NCBI GenBank assembly: GCA_030431635.1
Contig: JAUIIL010000001.1
Location: forward strand, 186,001-250,000
Direction: 5' to 3'
DNA from: Bacteriovoracia bacterium
GTDB taxonomy: Bacteria; Bdellovibrionota; Bacteriovoracia; Bacteriovoracales; Bacteriovoracaceae
Length of the DNA: 64,000 nucleotides
Positions 8,005-17,319 of the stretch are shown piece by piece; positions within the stretch are counted from its first letter, which is position 1, and every line of letters begins with the position of its first letter. The notes under the pieces are model-generated. The model was not told where the DNA came from. It searched no databases and saw only the letters and a program-made list of their open reading frames with translations. The position numbers and the translations under genes are program-made.

Positions 8005-10575
8005 GTGAAAGAAGCTGCTCCAAGTCGAATTTTTTTAAAAGATTATACTCCACCAGTGTTTTTGATTCGAACTGTTGATCTTTGTTTTCAAATTTTTGAG
8101 AAGGCCACTGTTGTTCATTCCAAAATCCACTTTTATAGAAATATTAAGGAAGGGGATAGTCTTTTTCTTGATGGAGAGTGTCTTAAACTCTTAGAAATTA
8201 AAATTGATGGGGAAAAACTCTCAAGTGATCAGTATGAGCAAACAGACGATGGACTTGTTCTGAAATCACTTGTAGATGATTTTATTTTTGAATGTAGTGT
8301 AGAAATCGATCCCGTTAATAATAAAGCTTTAGAAGGTCTTTATAAGTCCGGAAATATTTATTGTACTCAAAACGAAGCTCAAGGTTTTCGAAAAATTACT
8401 TACTATCTTGATAGACCAGATGTTTTGGCCAAGTTTAAAACGAGAATAGAAGCAGATAAAAACCAATTTCCTCTCCTACTTTCTAATGGAAATAGAATTT
8501 CAGAAGGGGAGCTTGATAAAGAAAGACATTGGGTTCAGTGGGAAGATCCATTCCCTAAACCTTGTTATTTATTTGCTCTTGTTGCCGGAGACCTTGCTGT
8601 TGTGAGTGATGATTTCATTACTAAAAGTGGTCGAAAAGTTCGTCTCGAGTTCTATGTTGATCATGGCAACGAAGATAAGTGTGATTGGGCCATACGTTCT
8701 CTAAAAGAATCTATGAAGTGGGATGAAAGACGATTCTCACTTGAATATGATCTCGATCTTTACATGGTAGTTGCTGTTGATGCTTTTAATATGGGTGCCA
8801 TGGAAAATAAAGGGCTTAACATTTTTAACTCTCATTATGTTTTGGCCAAAAAAGAGACGGCCACAGATGATGATTTTATTGGAATTGAAAGTGTTATTGG
8901 GCACGAGTATTTTCATAATTGGACTGGTAACCGAGTAACGTGTAGGGATTGGTTTCAGTTGACACTAAAAGAAGGACTCACTGTTTATCGAGACCAAGAG
9001 TTTACTTCTGATTTAAACTCGAGAGTTGTGAAAAGAATTGATGATGTTAAGTCATTAAGGGCCAGACAATTTCCGGAAGATGCAGGACCAATGAGTCATC
9101 CAATTAGACCGAGTTCTTATATAGAAATTAATAATTTCTATACGGCAACAGTTTATGAAAAAGGGGCCGAAGTTATTCGAATGATGGCCACTATTATTGG
9201 AGAGCATAATTTTAGAAAAGCGATGAATCTCTACTTCCAGAAGCATGATGGCCAGGCGGTTACAACTGAGGACTTTGTTAATACCGTAAGCGAAGCCAGT
9301 AGCGTTGACTTTGATCTTTTTAAAAATTGGTATCAACAAAAAGGAACTCCTATAGTTAAAGTAGTAGAGAGCTATAATCAAAAACAAGAGCGGTTTGAAA
9401 TTGATATTGAACAGGCCCTCCCGTTTAATCAAAATGAGATTTTACATATTCCCCTTAAGATTGGTCTTTTAAATCGAGAGGGAGAAGAGGTGGAGTCCAA
9501 ACTAATTGAGTTAAAAAGTAAAAGTGAAAAATTAGTTTTCAGTGGATACAAAGAAAAACCCGTTTTATCTTTTAACAGGGAGTTTAGTGCTCCAATTAAG
9601 GTTGAAAGAGATTTATCCACTGAAGAGATGGCCTTAATGATGGCCCATGATACAGATGGGTTTAATAGATGGGACTGTGGTCAGAGACTATATATGGATA
9701 AACTAAAGTCCATGGTCTCTCATCCAGAGGAGAAGGCAGGACATCTTTTGATGAACGCTTTCAAGAATCTTCTTGTTGACACAGAAATTGACAATGCTTT
9801 TAAGGCCTATGCTATTAGCTTACCCAGCGAAGCTGAAATCAATGATGCTCTTGAGGCCCCTGATTACAAAAAGGTTCATGAAGCGAGGATAAAACTTCTG
9901 GAAGAATTTGCTCTTAGTAATCAAGAACTCTTTTATGAAATGTATATTAACCTTTCTAAGGAGAAGAAGTTCTCTCTCTCCCAACAAGACATGGGAAATA
10001 GGGCACTGAAAAACAAAATCCTCACCTACCTGTATAGAACGTCTAAATATTCGCACTTGGTTTACGAACAGTTTAATAAGGCAACCAACATGACAGATGA
10101 GTTAGGAGCTTTAAGGCTCATCGTTCATGACGTCACCGCTGATAGTAAAGAGAGTATTCAGCGTTTCTACGATAAGTGGCAAGATGATTTTCTTGTTCTT
10201 AATAAGTGGTTTGCTGTCTGCGCCTCAGCAGATAGAAGTGATATTTTTAAAGTAGTTAATGATTTGGCCAAAAATCCTAAGTTTGATGGGAAAAACCCTA
10301 ATATGCTCCGCTCACTTTATGGTTCTTTTGCCATGAATTTAGTGGCCTTTAATAAAGAAGATGGAAGTGGGTATGAGTTTATGGCCAAAAAGATTGAGGA
10401 AATAGATAGCTTTAACCCTCAAATAGCGGCCAGGTTTTGCTCTTTATTTAATCGTTATCATCAATTACCAACAAAGCTTAAAGGCTTAATGAAAAAGTCA
10501 CTTGAAGGTATCCTTGAAAAGGAAAACCTCTCCAGGGATACATTTGAAATTGTTTCTCAAACATTAAAAGAGTAG
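8005..10575 (+). CDS. pepN: Aminopeptidase N (M1 zinc metallopeptidase)
   Basis: An 856-residue M1 peptidase starting at GTG with AAGGGG about 7 bp upstream. It removes N-terminal residues from peptides in the cytoplasm. The exopeptidase motif GAMEN is at 264-268, the zinc site HEYFH at 300-304 and the third ligand Glu323 in KEGLT. The order of N-terminal beta domain, catalytic domain, Ig-like domain and long helical C-terminal domain, and the length, match the E. coli PepN type (870 residues). The gene contains 18 GGCC sites by hand count, far above base-composition expectation. It ends three bases before the convergent small membrane-protein gene. Confidence 0.95.
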   Translation: MKEAAPSRIFLKDYTPPVFLIRTVDLCFQIFEKATVVHSKIHFYRNIKEGDSLFLDGECLKLLEIKIDGEKLSSDQYEQTDDGLVLKSLVDDFIFECSVEIDPVNNKALEGLYKSGNIYCTQNEAQGFRKITYYLDRPDVLAKFKTRIEADKNQFPLLLSNGNRISEGELDKERHWVQWEDPFPKPCYLFALVAGDLAVVSDDFITKSGRKVRLEFYVDHGNEDKCDWAIRSLKESMKWDERRFSLEYDLDLYMVVAVDAFNMGAMENKGLNIFNSHYVLAKKETATDDDFIGIESVIGHEYFHNWTGNRVTCRDWFQLTLKEGLTVYRDQEFTSDLNSRVVKRIDDVKSLRARQFPEDAGPMSHPIRPSSYIEINNFYTATVYEKGAEVIRMMATIIGEHNFRKAMNLYFQKHDGQAVTTEDFVNTVSEASSVDFDLFKNWYQQKGTPIVKVVESYNQKQERFEIDIEQALPFNQNEILHIPLKIGLLNREGEEVESKLIELKSKSEKLVFSGYKEKPVLSFNREFSAPIKVERDLSTEEMALMMAHDTDGFNRWDCGQRLYMDKLKSMVSHPEEKAGHLLMNAFKNLLVDTEIDNAFKAYAISLPSEAEINDALEAPDYKKVHEARIKLLEEFALSNQELFYEMYINLSKEKKFSLSQQDMGNRALKNKILTYLYRTSKYSHLVYEQFNKATNMTDELGALRLIVHDVTADSKESIQRFYDKWQDDFLVLNKWFAVCASADRSDIFKVVNDLAKNPKFDGKNPNMLRSLYGSFAMNLVAFNKEDGSGYEFMAKKIEEIDSFNPQIAARFCSLFNRYHQLPTKLKGLMKKSLEGILEKENLSRDTFEIVSQTLKE

Positions 10576-10577
10576 TT

Positions 10578-10718
10578 TTAAGAGGATCTTTTCTTTGTTT
10601 GCTCTTGCGACTTTATCGGCACAAGTTTTTTTTGCGGTTTAGGCAAGACCGCAGCGATGATTCCTAGAAGTCCTAAAACAACTCCGGCAGTTACACCTGT
10701 GGTTAAGGATATGTCCAT
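10578..10718 (-). CDS. Small single-pass membrane protein (46 residues)
   Basis: A short reading frame with ATG at 10716-10718 and an AGGAG site 7 bp upstream. The product has a hydrophobic segment from about residue 5 to 26 (TTGVTAGVVLGLLGIIAAVL) and a basic C-terminal tail (KPQKKLVPIKSQEQTKKRSS), the topology expected of a small inner-membrane protein with its tail in the cytoplasm. The excellent ribosome-binding site, Ala GCC/GCG use and fit into the gap between two genes support a real gene. No function can be assigned. Confidence 0.6.
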   Translation of the reverse strand: MDISLTTGVTAGVVLGLLGIIAAVLPKPQKKLVPIKSQEQTKKRSS

Positions 10719-10879
10719 GTGTGTGCTCCTTTTTCCCTCACAGACTGCTTTTCGGCAGTTTTCAGCTTAAATTATAGCATTAATCTTTAGGGACAAAGTA
10801 AACTATTCCTAGATGCTTAGAGCGAAAAAATGCATTAAAATAAAAATATAGTAATTTCAATATCTTCGGAGATTCCTTT

Positions 10880-12337
10880 ATGACAGAGACACCTCTGACT
10901 ACTAGACAAAAGGCCTTAAAAATAAACCTTGATCCACGGATATATGGCACTTTGGCCGAAATTGGCGCTGGCCAAGAAGTGGCAAGGCATTTCTTCCAGG
11001 CGGGAGCGGCTTCAGGGACAATCGCCAAGTCGATGTCTGCCTATGATAAAGTTTTCTCGGATGAGGTGTACGGAAAAGAGAGAACTGGTCGTTATGTGTG
11101 TGAAGAGAGGCTCATCAAAATGCTTAAAAAAGAGTTTGATGTTCTAGAAGATAGACTCAATGGAAAGAGACCTGAGGATAATCTTTTTTTTAGTTTCGCC
11201 AATACAGTGTCGGCCATTAATTTTTTTGGAACAAACGAATCTCATGGGTGGATAGGTATTCGTTATCAATTGGGCCCTCAAGGAGACTTTCATGATGTTG
11301 TTCTTCATGTGCGCATGCTCGATAAGGATAATATTTCTCAACAACATGCTTTAGGTGTCATTGGAGTTAACCTTATTTATGCCGCTTTTTTCTTTTATGA
11401 AGATCCTGACCAATTCATTGACTCTCTCATGGATAATTTAACTACAAATAGAATAGAAATTAATATGGTCCGTTTTACTGGCCCTAGTTTTAGCGATGTT
11501 GATAATAGACTTCTTAATCTGCGCTTAGTTCGAAACGGCTACACCAACGCTGTTATGTTTAACGAGAATGGTGAAATCACTTTGGCCAGTGATGAGCTGT
11601 ATCGCCAAAATGTCTTAGTTATTCGTGGTAGTTATAGACCACCAACACTGGTTAATGTGGATGTGATTGAAAGCGGGAAGCAAGCTTATATGGAAAAAAA
11701 CTCTTTAAAAGAAAAAGATATCATTACTGTTTGTGAGATAACAATGAGTAGTCTCAACCAATCAGGGATGCTTTCTCGTCAAGACTTTCTGGCCAGAGTT
11801 GATCTACTGGCTTCTTTAGGACAAAAAGTTCTTATAAGTAATTATCATCAGTATTTTAGGCTTACAGAATATTTTTCTAAGTTTAAATCTCCTAACTTAG
11901 GAATTGTTTTGGGAGTTTATAATTTTCAGCAAATTTTTGATCATGATTACAATAACTACGAAGGAAGTGCTCTTATTAATCTCGGTCTTAATGTTGCAGA
12001 AGAAGAGGAGGATGCTCAAACTCATTTAAACGTTCTGGCCAGTATCGGTCTTCTTTTTAGAAGTAATGTCAAAGTCTTTGTTTATCCTTACCATAGCGAT
12101 GTTAAGGGAGAGTCTGTTCATTTAGATGATTTAAAAATTAGCAGCGTCTATAAACACTTAGTTCATTTCCTTAGAGAGAGCTCACAGTTATTTGACATCG
12201 ATAATGTGAATACTCAAATCAGTGGAATCTATTCAAGAAAAGTTCTTGAGATGATACAAAATGATGAGAAAGGGTGGGAGAAAATGCTGCCTACAAATAT
12301 TGCAAAGCAAATAAAGAAGAAAAACTACTTTAGGTGA
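10880..12337 (+). CDS. Conserved protein of about 485 residues, function unknown
   Basis: A 485-residue soluble protein with ATG preceded by GGAGA at 8 nt. The N-terminal sequence ALKINLDPRIYGTLAEIGAG followed by EVARHFFQAGAASGTIAKS marks a family found in many phyla, which databases often label misleadingly as TonB-dependent receptor or nucleotide adenylyltransferase; that is my recollection. No signal peptide or membrane segment is visible, so the receptor label does not fit. Glycine-rich stretches near 28-45 could form a nucleotide or phosphate loop, but this is speculation. The gene stands alone and overlaps the convergent lipoprotein gene by 13 bp. Confidence 0.7.
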   Translation: MTETPLTTRQKALKINLDPRIYGTLAEIGAGQEVARHFFQAGAASGTIAKSMSAYDKVFSDEVYGKERTGRYVCEERLIKMLKKEFDVLEDRLNGKRPEDNLFFSFANTVSAINFFGTNESHGWIGIRYQLGPQGDFHDVVLHVRMLDKDNISQQHALGVIGVNLIYAAFFFYEDPDQFIDSLMDNLTTNRIEINMVRFTGPSFSDVDNRLLNLRLVRNGYTNAVMFNENGEITLASDELYRQNVLVIRGSYRPPTLVNVDVIESGKQAYMEKNSLKEKDIITVCEITMSSLNQSGMLSRQDFLARVDLLASLGQKVLISNYHQYFRLTEYFSKFKSPNLGIVLGVYNFQQIFDHDYNNYEGSALINLGLNVAEEEEDAQTHLNVLASIGLLFRSNVKVFVYPYHSDVKGESVHLDDLKISSVYKHLVHFLRESSQLFDIDNVNTQISGIYSRKVLEMIQNDEKGWEKMLPTNIAKQIKKKNYFR

Positions 12338-12744
12338 ATAACTTTAAGTACACGGTCTTCACTTGGCTCATAGAGAAGCTCAACATTAAGCCCTTTGAAG
12401 AAGAGTGTTTCTCGAAATGGTTTTCCATCTCGATGTATTTGTCCTGCTACGTTTCGAAGAACTGATTCATGAGGATGAGCTCTATTTCTCCAATAAGAAA
12501 GAGATGATTGCATTCCCTTTGGAACAAAGTGCTTTGAGTAGATCTCTTCATTTTTTATATAATAACTAATTCCATCATTGTAGTGATAGATCACATAAGG
12601 ATCGCTATTTTCTTTGATAAGAGGTTCTCCAAAATAATGAAGAAGATCTTGTTTATTATTAATACTAGCTTCCGAGAAATTTTGATGTGTTTCTAAACAA
12701 CTGATAAGAATAAATAGATAAAATAAGAGTGCAGGCCATTTCAT
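12325..12744 (-). CDS. Small lipoprotein of unknown function
   Basis: A 139-residue protein with a hydrophobic leader and lipobox LISC (Cys near 16). The mature domain contains a LLHYFGEPLIKENSDPYVIYHY stretch of the kind seen in small periplasmic BamE/SmpA-like folds (helix, G-x-P turn, then beta strands with an aromatic Y pattern); this resemblance is weak and based on pattern alone. It is convergent with the preceding gene and divergent from the lipoate ligase gene 71 bp away. Confidence 0.6.
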   Translation of the reverse strand: MKWPALLFYLFILISCLETHQNFSEASINNKQDLLHYFGEPLIKENSDPYVIYHYNDGISYYIKNEEIYSKHFVPKGMQSSLSYWRNRAHPHESVLRNVAGQIHRDGKPFRETLFFKGLNVELLYEPSEDRVLKVIHLK

Positions 12745-12815
12745 ACCAACTTATCGACATTTTCAAGGCCAAATTAAAGTAAATGACCTAAGATAGAGTA
12801 AAGAACTAGGTTTTT

Positions 12816-13679
12816 ATGCAATTACAATGTTATATCTCATCTTTTACTGATCCTTACCTAAATCTAGCGATTGAAAATAAGTTGCTTCTCTCTAACCCTT
12901 CAAATTGTAAGACTCTTTTTTTATATGTGAATAGAGCATGTGTTGTGCTTGGGCGTTTTCAAAATCCGTGGGTTGAATGTAATCAATCTTTCATGAAAGA
13001 AAATGATATCTGGCTTGTTCGCCGTCAAAGCGGTGGAGGTTGTGTTTATCATGATTTTGGTAACCTCAATTTTAGTTTTATTGATTCTCAAAGACAGTTA
13101 GATAAAGATTTTAATAATCAGGTTGTTCTTAAGGCCTTAGAAGCGTTTTCTATTAAGGCCTATTCAAGCGAGAGAACAGATCTTTACGTTTTCTATGAAG
13201 GTGAAAAAAGAAAGATTTCAGGGAGTGCTTTTAAGCAAAAGAAAGAGAGGCATTTTCATCATGGAACCCTTCTAGTAGAAGCTGACATGGATTTATTGAG
13301 AGGCAGTCTTAAATCACCACAATTTGAAATTAAGTCCAAATCAATTGAATCCGTAAGATCAAAAAGTCTTTGTCTTAAAGAACTAAATTCTCAAATTCAA
13401 ATTGATAATCTTATCAATACTTTGAGCAATCAATTTGGGAGTTTGGATACAATCACAATTAAAGAAGATTTTTTAACTCATGACATTCAAGAAGAGTCTA
13501 AAAGGCTACAGAGCTGGGATTGGGTTTACGGGGAAACTCCCGAGTTTCTCTTTGAAAATAAAATTGTTTTGAAGAAAGCAATTGTCGTAGAAGTCAAAGA
13601 GAAATCTTTGTTGCACTTAATTGGAAAGAGAGTTGATGAGATTTCTTTTTTGAACGAGGGTTTTACCAAAAGCCTTTAA
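12816..13679 (+). CDS. lplA: Lipoate-protein ligase A family protein
   Basis: A 287-residue ligase of the LplA/LipB/BirA fold that activates lipoate with ATP and attaches it to a lysine of lipoyl domains in 2-oxoacid dehydrogenases and GcvH. The glycine-rich motif RRQSGGGCVYHD lies at 69-80, followed by GNLNFSF, and the catalytic lysine is Lys133 in KISGSAFK. The segment HHGTLLVEADM completes the adenylate-binding site. The C-terminal domain is short but present. It stands alone, so it may serve salvage of exogenous lipoate, for example from prey. Confidence 0.87.
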   Translation: MQLQCYISSFTDPYLNLAIENKLLLSNPSNCKTLFLYVNRACVVLGRFQNPWVECNQSFMKENDIWLVRRQSGGGCVYHDFGNLNFSFIDSQRQLDKDFNNQVVLKALEAFSIKAYSSERTDLYVFYEGEKRKISGSAFKQKKERHFHHGTLLVEADMDLLRGSLKSPQFEIKSKSIESVRSKSLCLKELNSQIQIDNLINTLSNQFGSLDTITIKEDFLTHDIQEESKRLQSWDWVYGETPEFLFENKIVLKKAIVVEVKEKSLLHLIGKRVDEISFLNEGFTKSL

Positions 13680-13992
13680 AACTGCTCTACTTAGGTGTTG
13701 TTCCTTGCTTTATTAGTCATTAATCTTTTCTCCTAACTTTTAGTAAATGTTTCAATTAGTAAGCATAAGATCTAAAGATTAATGTAAAAGGTTGGTGCTC
13801 TCAATTAGCAGAGGAGAGATTGGACATTATGAGAAATGTTATTTTTGCACTAATTTATTGTAATTATTACAATTGCCAGGGTTTCAAATCCACATACTGG
13901 AGAGAATTTGTGTATTAGATTTATTAGGTTGTTGGAAGATAGATAGCTTCATGATCAGATTGGATTGTGAATTAAATGAATGAGGATATTTT
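13680..13992. other. Intergenic region, no supported gene
   Basis: About 313 bp. A 29-codon frame begins with ATG at 13829, but its purine-rich GAGGAG site is about 13 bp away and the composition is not protein-like. A stretch at 13877-13904 superficially resembles a tRNA T-arm but has no stem partner. The promoter of the gene at 13993 should lie near the right end. Confidence 0.35.
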
Positions 13993-14724
13993 ATGCAGAG
14001 AATTGTTATTTTAGGGGCTTTGATACTTAGCTCTTCGGTTTATGGGCAACAGACTGAATACCAAGTTTTTAAAGATGTGCGGGCATATAGCTATAAAAAG
14101 TCTATACCATTTGAAAAGTTAATCACTAACAACCAAGCGGGTGGAAGAGTTAGATTCAATTTTATAAAAAAACTAGATGACGAGCAAAAAGAATTTACTT
14201 TGAATGACTTCTGTACAATGAAACTCAAACATTCAATTGATACAATTGATAATACTTTAAGTTTATTAGGTTCAAGTCTTGCTTTTTCTGCAGATGAAAT
14301 AGAGACCTACTCCATAGCTTTAGAAGAGGTGGCGAGTTACAAGTTTAAATTGCATGGTTTTAATTCTATTAGCGGATGGTTTCATGCGAGAACTGATAAG
14401 AAGAGTCTTTATAAGAGAATACCTGGATATAGAATTAATTTTTCGTCTCATGGTATTATCGAATCGATGACCTGTCGTTTTATGGATGGGGTTGCTAAGG
14501 ATGATTATTTGTCACCAGACTATAAAGTCTTAAACGGTTATGTTTCGGCTGGGGAGGGACTTGTGTGGGTTATCCATTCTAAGAATGAGCGATTTGATCC
14601 TTATGGAACAGGGGCTTATGAATATGCTAATTTTGATTACAATGAATTTGACCAAATAGACGCTGCACGAAGCTTAGGCAACTCTGGAGTTCTTTTCCTT
14701 AACATAAAAAACCCTAAATACTGA
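13993..14724 (+). CDS. Secreted protein of unknown function
   Basis: A 243-residue protein with a signal peptide ending near SSSVYGQQ and a GAGG site 7-8 bp before the ATG. The mature protein is mixed alpha/beta with two cysteines (in DFCTMK and MTCRFMD) that could form a disulfide. A YEYANFDYNEFDQID stretch rich in Tyr and Asp is near the C-terminus. No family is recognised. It is monocistronic. Confidence 0.6.
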   Translation: MQRIVILGALILSSSVYGQQTEYQVFKDVRAYSYKKSIPFEKLITNNQAGGRVRFNFIKKLDDEQKEFTLNDFCTMKLKHSIDTIDNTLSLLGSSLAFSADEIETYSIALEEVASYKFKLHGFNSISGWFHARTDKKSLYKRIPGYRINFSSHGIIESMTCRFMDGVAKDDYLSPDYKVLNGYVSAGEGLVWVIHSKNERFDPYGTGAYEYANFDYNEFDQIDAARSLGNSGVLFLNIKNPKY

Positions 14725-14820
14725 TTTTTTAAAATTTTTTGAATCCCAATAGCTGAGATATTATACTTAACTCAGTTAGATTTTGAGAAACAATAGAGTA
14801 GGGCTGTTTTAAAGTCTTAA

Positions 14821-15141
14821 CTAATGGGCCACGCAACTAGAGCAGCCATCAGATTTATCATCTTTCTTGAGACTCTGATCAACGATTCTCCAAGTCTTAT
14901 AGCGCTCATTTAAGTAGTGACAAGCTTCTTTTAAATCTTGGAAGTCTGTCACACTTATTTCTTTGAGCTCGTTTTTGAGAACCGTTACGCTGTAGAGGAT
15001 AGAATTCTCTGGGGTGTCTGCTGGTTCGGCTGTGAGGTTGACTTGAACTCGTAACGGTCCAGCAGCCCTGTAGGTATAGGTCCAATTGCTTGAATTTATT
15101 GAATTTTCTTTATCTAGTTGAGTCATTTTTTCTCTTGTCAC
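14821..15141 (-). CDS. Small cytosolic protein with C-terminal CSSC motif
   Basis: A frame of 106 residues with two possible starts: GTG at 15141, with AAGGA 4 bp upstream, or ATG at 15126. The product is soluble, with a predicted beta sheet (WTYTYRAAGPLRVQVNLTAE) followed by a helix. It ends in GCSSCVAH: the CxxC plus His may bind metal or be redox active. It is divergent from rpmG. I do not recognise the family. Confidence 0.55.
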   Translation of the reverse strand: MTREKMTQLDKENSINSSNWTYTYRAAGPLRVQVNLTAEPADTPENSILYSVTVLKNELKEISVTDFQDLKEACHYLNERYKTWRIVDQSLKKDDKSDGCSSCVAH

Positions 15142-15202
15142 AGTGTCCTTAAAAAGGTAATTTAAGCACTTGAAATTTTATGTCTAACACGTGAGGTATA
15201 TT

Positions 15203-15382
15203 GTGGCCAATAAAGGACCGAGAGTAAACATCATTTTAGAGTGCACTGAAGCTCGCAAGCTAGGTAAGTCTCCTTCAAGATATCATGTGACGAAGAACAA
15301 GAAAACTCATCCTGAGCGTCTTGAAATTAAGAAATACAACCCTTTCTTAAAGAAACATACTGTTCACAAAGAAATTAAGTAG
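15203..15382 (+). CDS. rpmG: 50S ribosomal protein L33
   Basis: A 59-residue ribosomal protein. The GTG at 15203 is chosen because GAGG lies at 15193-15196 with a 6-nt spacer and the product then begins [18 protein letters not shown], matching the L33 N-terminus; an in-frame GTG at 15191 would add four residues. It lacks the paired CxxC motifs of the zinc-binding form, having only one Cys, so it is the zinc-independent C-minus form. It is not grouped with rpmB, which lies about 2 kb away on the other strand. Confidence 0.93.
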   Translation: MANKGPRVNIILECTEARKLGKSPSRYHVTKNKKTHPERLEIKKYNPFLKKHTVHKEIK

Positions 15383-15385
15383 TTT

Positions 15386-16429
15386 TTAATAGAAAATCTT
15401 CTTGATACTAGGTCCTCTAAGGTCCTTAGGTTTGATTTCGAAAAATTTTAAAATATCTCGTTTGACGACGTAGGGGTGTTTTTCTTCTGAAGAAAAGATG
15501 AGGATGTTCTTCTTGCTTTCAATCTTATAATCAGAGATAGATTTTATGGGATTTGTAATAACATATTTCTTAGAAATCTTTCCCATCTCCACTTCAACGG
15601 TATAGATAGGGTTTTCTTTTTCTGAAGTGATTTGCTCTTTCACTTTATCATTTTGCCGATCGAGAATAATTTGGCTTCTGATTTTTGTCAGCTCAGTTAA
15701 AAAGTCTTTCACTCTTTCTGTTGATATTTCTCTGGCTTTATCATCAGTCCAAATGGCGCCTTTTTTAATTAATTCTAGGGTCGCTGAGTTTCTTTTTTGT
15801 TTAAATACACTCACTTTAGTGATTTGTTCAATAGGAATATGGAAAATTTTAGATTCAACAAAACTAGTAAGGTCAAAACTCTCAAGAGGAAATTTGAGAG
15901 ACTCTATCTGGTAGATAGTCTTCCTCCCTACAATGCTCATGTACGCAGAATTATCAATAGGATTAATAAGTCCAAAATGAATTTTAATAGTTTCATTAGG
16001 AGTATTAAGTTCGAGATTAACAAGCGGATTATCTAAGGAAAAACTCGAAATATTGATAGGTTCATATTGATGAATTTTTTTGACTTTAATTTGCCCAAGA
16101 GCTTTAAAAAGTGAATGAAGAACATTATTTTTTGCTGGGAGTTCTCTAGGAGAGTGTAACCTCCATTGAGAGTAGTTAGTGTGAGAGTCATTGATGAGCT
16201 CTCTTTCAAATAAAAATTGTCCAAACTTATTTTTGAAAAGTAATGAATTGATATTTGAAAACAGTTTTGAATCAATAGGGTTTAAGTATAGGGAAGAGAG
16301 TCTATCATCTATTGGGCTTGCTTGAAAAAGTTCACTAATAATAGCAGCGCTTATAATAAGAATTGAGAAAACCCCGATAAACCAAGTTGATAGGCCAGAA
16401 CGAATTTTACTCCACTGTAAAGATATCAT
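15386..16429 (-). CDS. DUF4340-like membrane-anchored protein
   Basis: A 347-residue protein with one N-terminal membrane helix (WFIGVFSILIISAAIISEL) and a large extracytoplasmic part built of repeated beta-alpha units. The pattern of the middle region (a strand, G-x-x-N/D, Y-x-x-x, then a threonine/serine-led helix such as SFDLTSFVESKIFHIP) resembles DUF4340 proteins that accompany Gld-type ABC exporters; no such ABC gene is adjacent here, so the assignment is tentative. It follows the PilZ-like gene by 17 bp, probably in one operon. Confidence 0.55.
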   Translation of the reverse strand: MISLQWSKIRSGLSTWFIGVFSILIISAAIISELFQASPIDDRLSSLYLNPIDSKLFSNINSLLFKNKFGQFLFERELINDSHTNYSQWRLHSPRELPAKNNVLHSLFKALGQIKVKKIHQYEPINISSFSLDNPLVNLELNTPNETIKIHFGLINPIDNSAYMSIVGRKTIYQIESLKFPLESFDLTSFVESKIFHIPIEQITKVSVFKQKRNSATLELIKKGAIWTDDKAREISTERVKDFLTELTKIRSQIILDRQNDKVKEQITSEKENPIYTVEVEMGKISKKYVITNPIKSISDYKIESKKNILIFSSEEKHPYVVKRDILKFFEIKPKDLRGPSIKKIFY

Positions 16430-16446
16430 AATTTATTTTAAAGGAA

Positions 16447-17256
16447 TTAAAGTCCTAAGTCACTAAAGTCATCATCATCATCGTCGGCATCACTTGCGGC
16501 GGCTTTCTTGGGAGTTTCAACTGGCATTTCGGGTTCTATGGAGGCAAGAAAATTTCTTAAAGTTGTTCTTTCCCCTTTCATAAGGAAAGTCCAATCTGCC
16601 TTAACTCGGTACTCTGGTTTGTCTTCGCTAATAATACGGCTTCTCATAGCGAAATTGCTTGAATAAGTGACATCTGCACTGAGACAAAAACTATTAGGAA
16701 TCAAAAATTCAACGATGATTGATTGTCCATAAGTAAAGGGTTTATTAAGAAAAAGAAGAATTTCGTCCATACTCATATCAGACATCAGGGCGAAACCTTT
16801 TGCGATGAGTTCTTGGTTGGGACGAACTCTTTTGGGGCTGTAAACAAACCTTTTAGTTCCCTCATCAAGGGATTTGAAACGCTCTTTAAAAGCGGGTTCT
16901 TCTTCTGATTCAGAATCCTCGGATGTCTCGGCGGAATCTTCGCTTTCTTCATCTGTGTTTTCTTCTGCCGCTTCAGAATCGGACTCGCTTGAATCTTCTT
17001 GTTCTTCTTTTTTTTCTTGATCTTCGTCTTTATTTTCTTCTGCTGGTTTTTCTTTTTTCTCTTCTTGATCAAATACAGGATGCTTTTTTAAGTTATAAAA
17101 ATCTTTGATTTCATCGATATTAATTTCACCAATAGGCTTTTCTTCCTCTTTAACTTTCAGCTCAATGGCCTTCTCAATTTCATCCCTCAAAGTCCAGACA
17201 AGGACTTTAATCCTTTTAATTTGTACAGGGTGATTGCTTTTACCGATAACTGACAT
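16447..17256 (-). CDS. PilZ-like protein with a long acidic linker
   Basis: A 269-residue cytosolic protein in three parts. Residues 1-60 are a small alpha/beta region. Residues about 65-125 are almost only Glu, Asp, Ser and Lys, a disordered acidic linker. From about 140 the pattern PFTYGQSIIVEFLIPN followed by VKADWTFLMKGERTTLRNFL fits the second half of PilZ domains as seen in Bdellovibrio-group proteins. The classic c-di-GMP motif RxxxR...DxSxxG is not evident, so binding is doubtful. A second acidic tail (DDDDDDFSDLGL) ends the protein and could be a protein-docking peptide. It is likely cotranscribed with the DUF4340-like gene. Confidence 0.5.
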   Translation of the reverse strand: MSVIGKSNHPVQIKRIKVLVWTLRDEIEKAIELKVKEEEKPIGEINIDEIKDFYNLKKHPVFDQEEKKEKPAEENKDEDQEKKEEQEDSSESDSEAAEENTDEESEDSAETSEDSESEEEPAFKERFKSLDEGTKRFVYSPKRVRPNQELIAKGFALMSDMSMDEILLFLNKPFTYGQSIIVEFLIPNSFCLSADVTYSSNFAMRSRIISEDKPEYRVKADWTFLMKGERTTLRNFLASIEPEMPVETPKKAAASDADDDDDDFSDLGL

Positions 17257-17319
17257 ACTCTTATTCTCTCTTAAAAATGAGATCTTTGCATTTGTTTTAG
17301 TTGTGAGAAGAAATTTCCC

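Noticed and set aside
10743-10765. ACTGC/GCAGT hairpin followed by TTTCAG as pepN terminator
   Set aside because: Five-pair stem, no real T-run and it lies upstream of the small membrane gene; too weak to call.
13877-13904. tRNA T-arm-like sequence
   Set aside because: The stem does not pair and no acceptor, D- or anticodon arm is found nearby.
13829-13918. 29-codon frame with GAGGAG upstream
   Set aside because: The purine site is about 13 bp from the ATG and the product is not protein-like.
16785-17108. Lys-rich and Leu-rich frames overlapping the PilZ-like gene
   Set aside because: They are shadows of the low-complexity acidic linker (GAA/GAT repeats read in other frames).
17233-17242. 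ACCGATAA on the plus strand as a further FliA-like promoter
   Set aside because: It lies inside the first codons of the PilZ-like gene on the other strand, with no gene start downstream; similar coding hits at 10613 and 63425 are the background level for a 7-mer.
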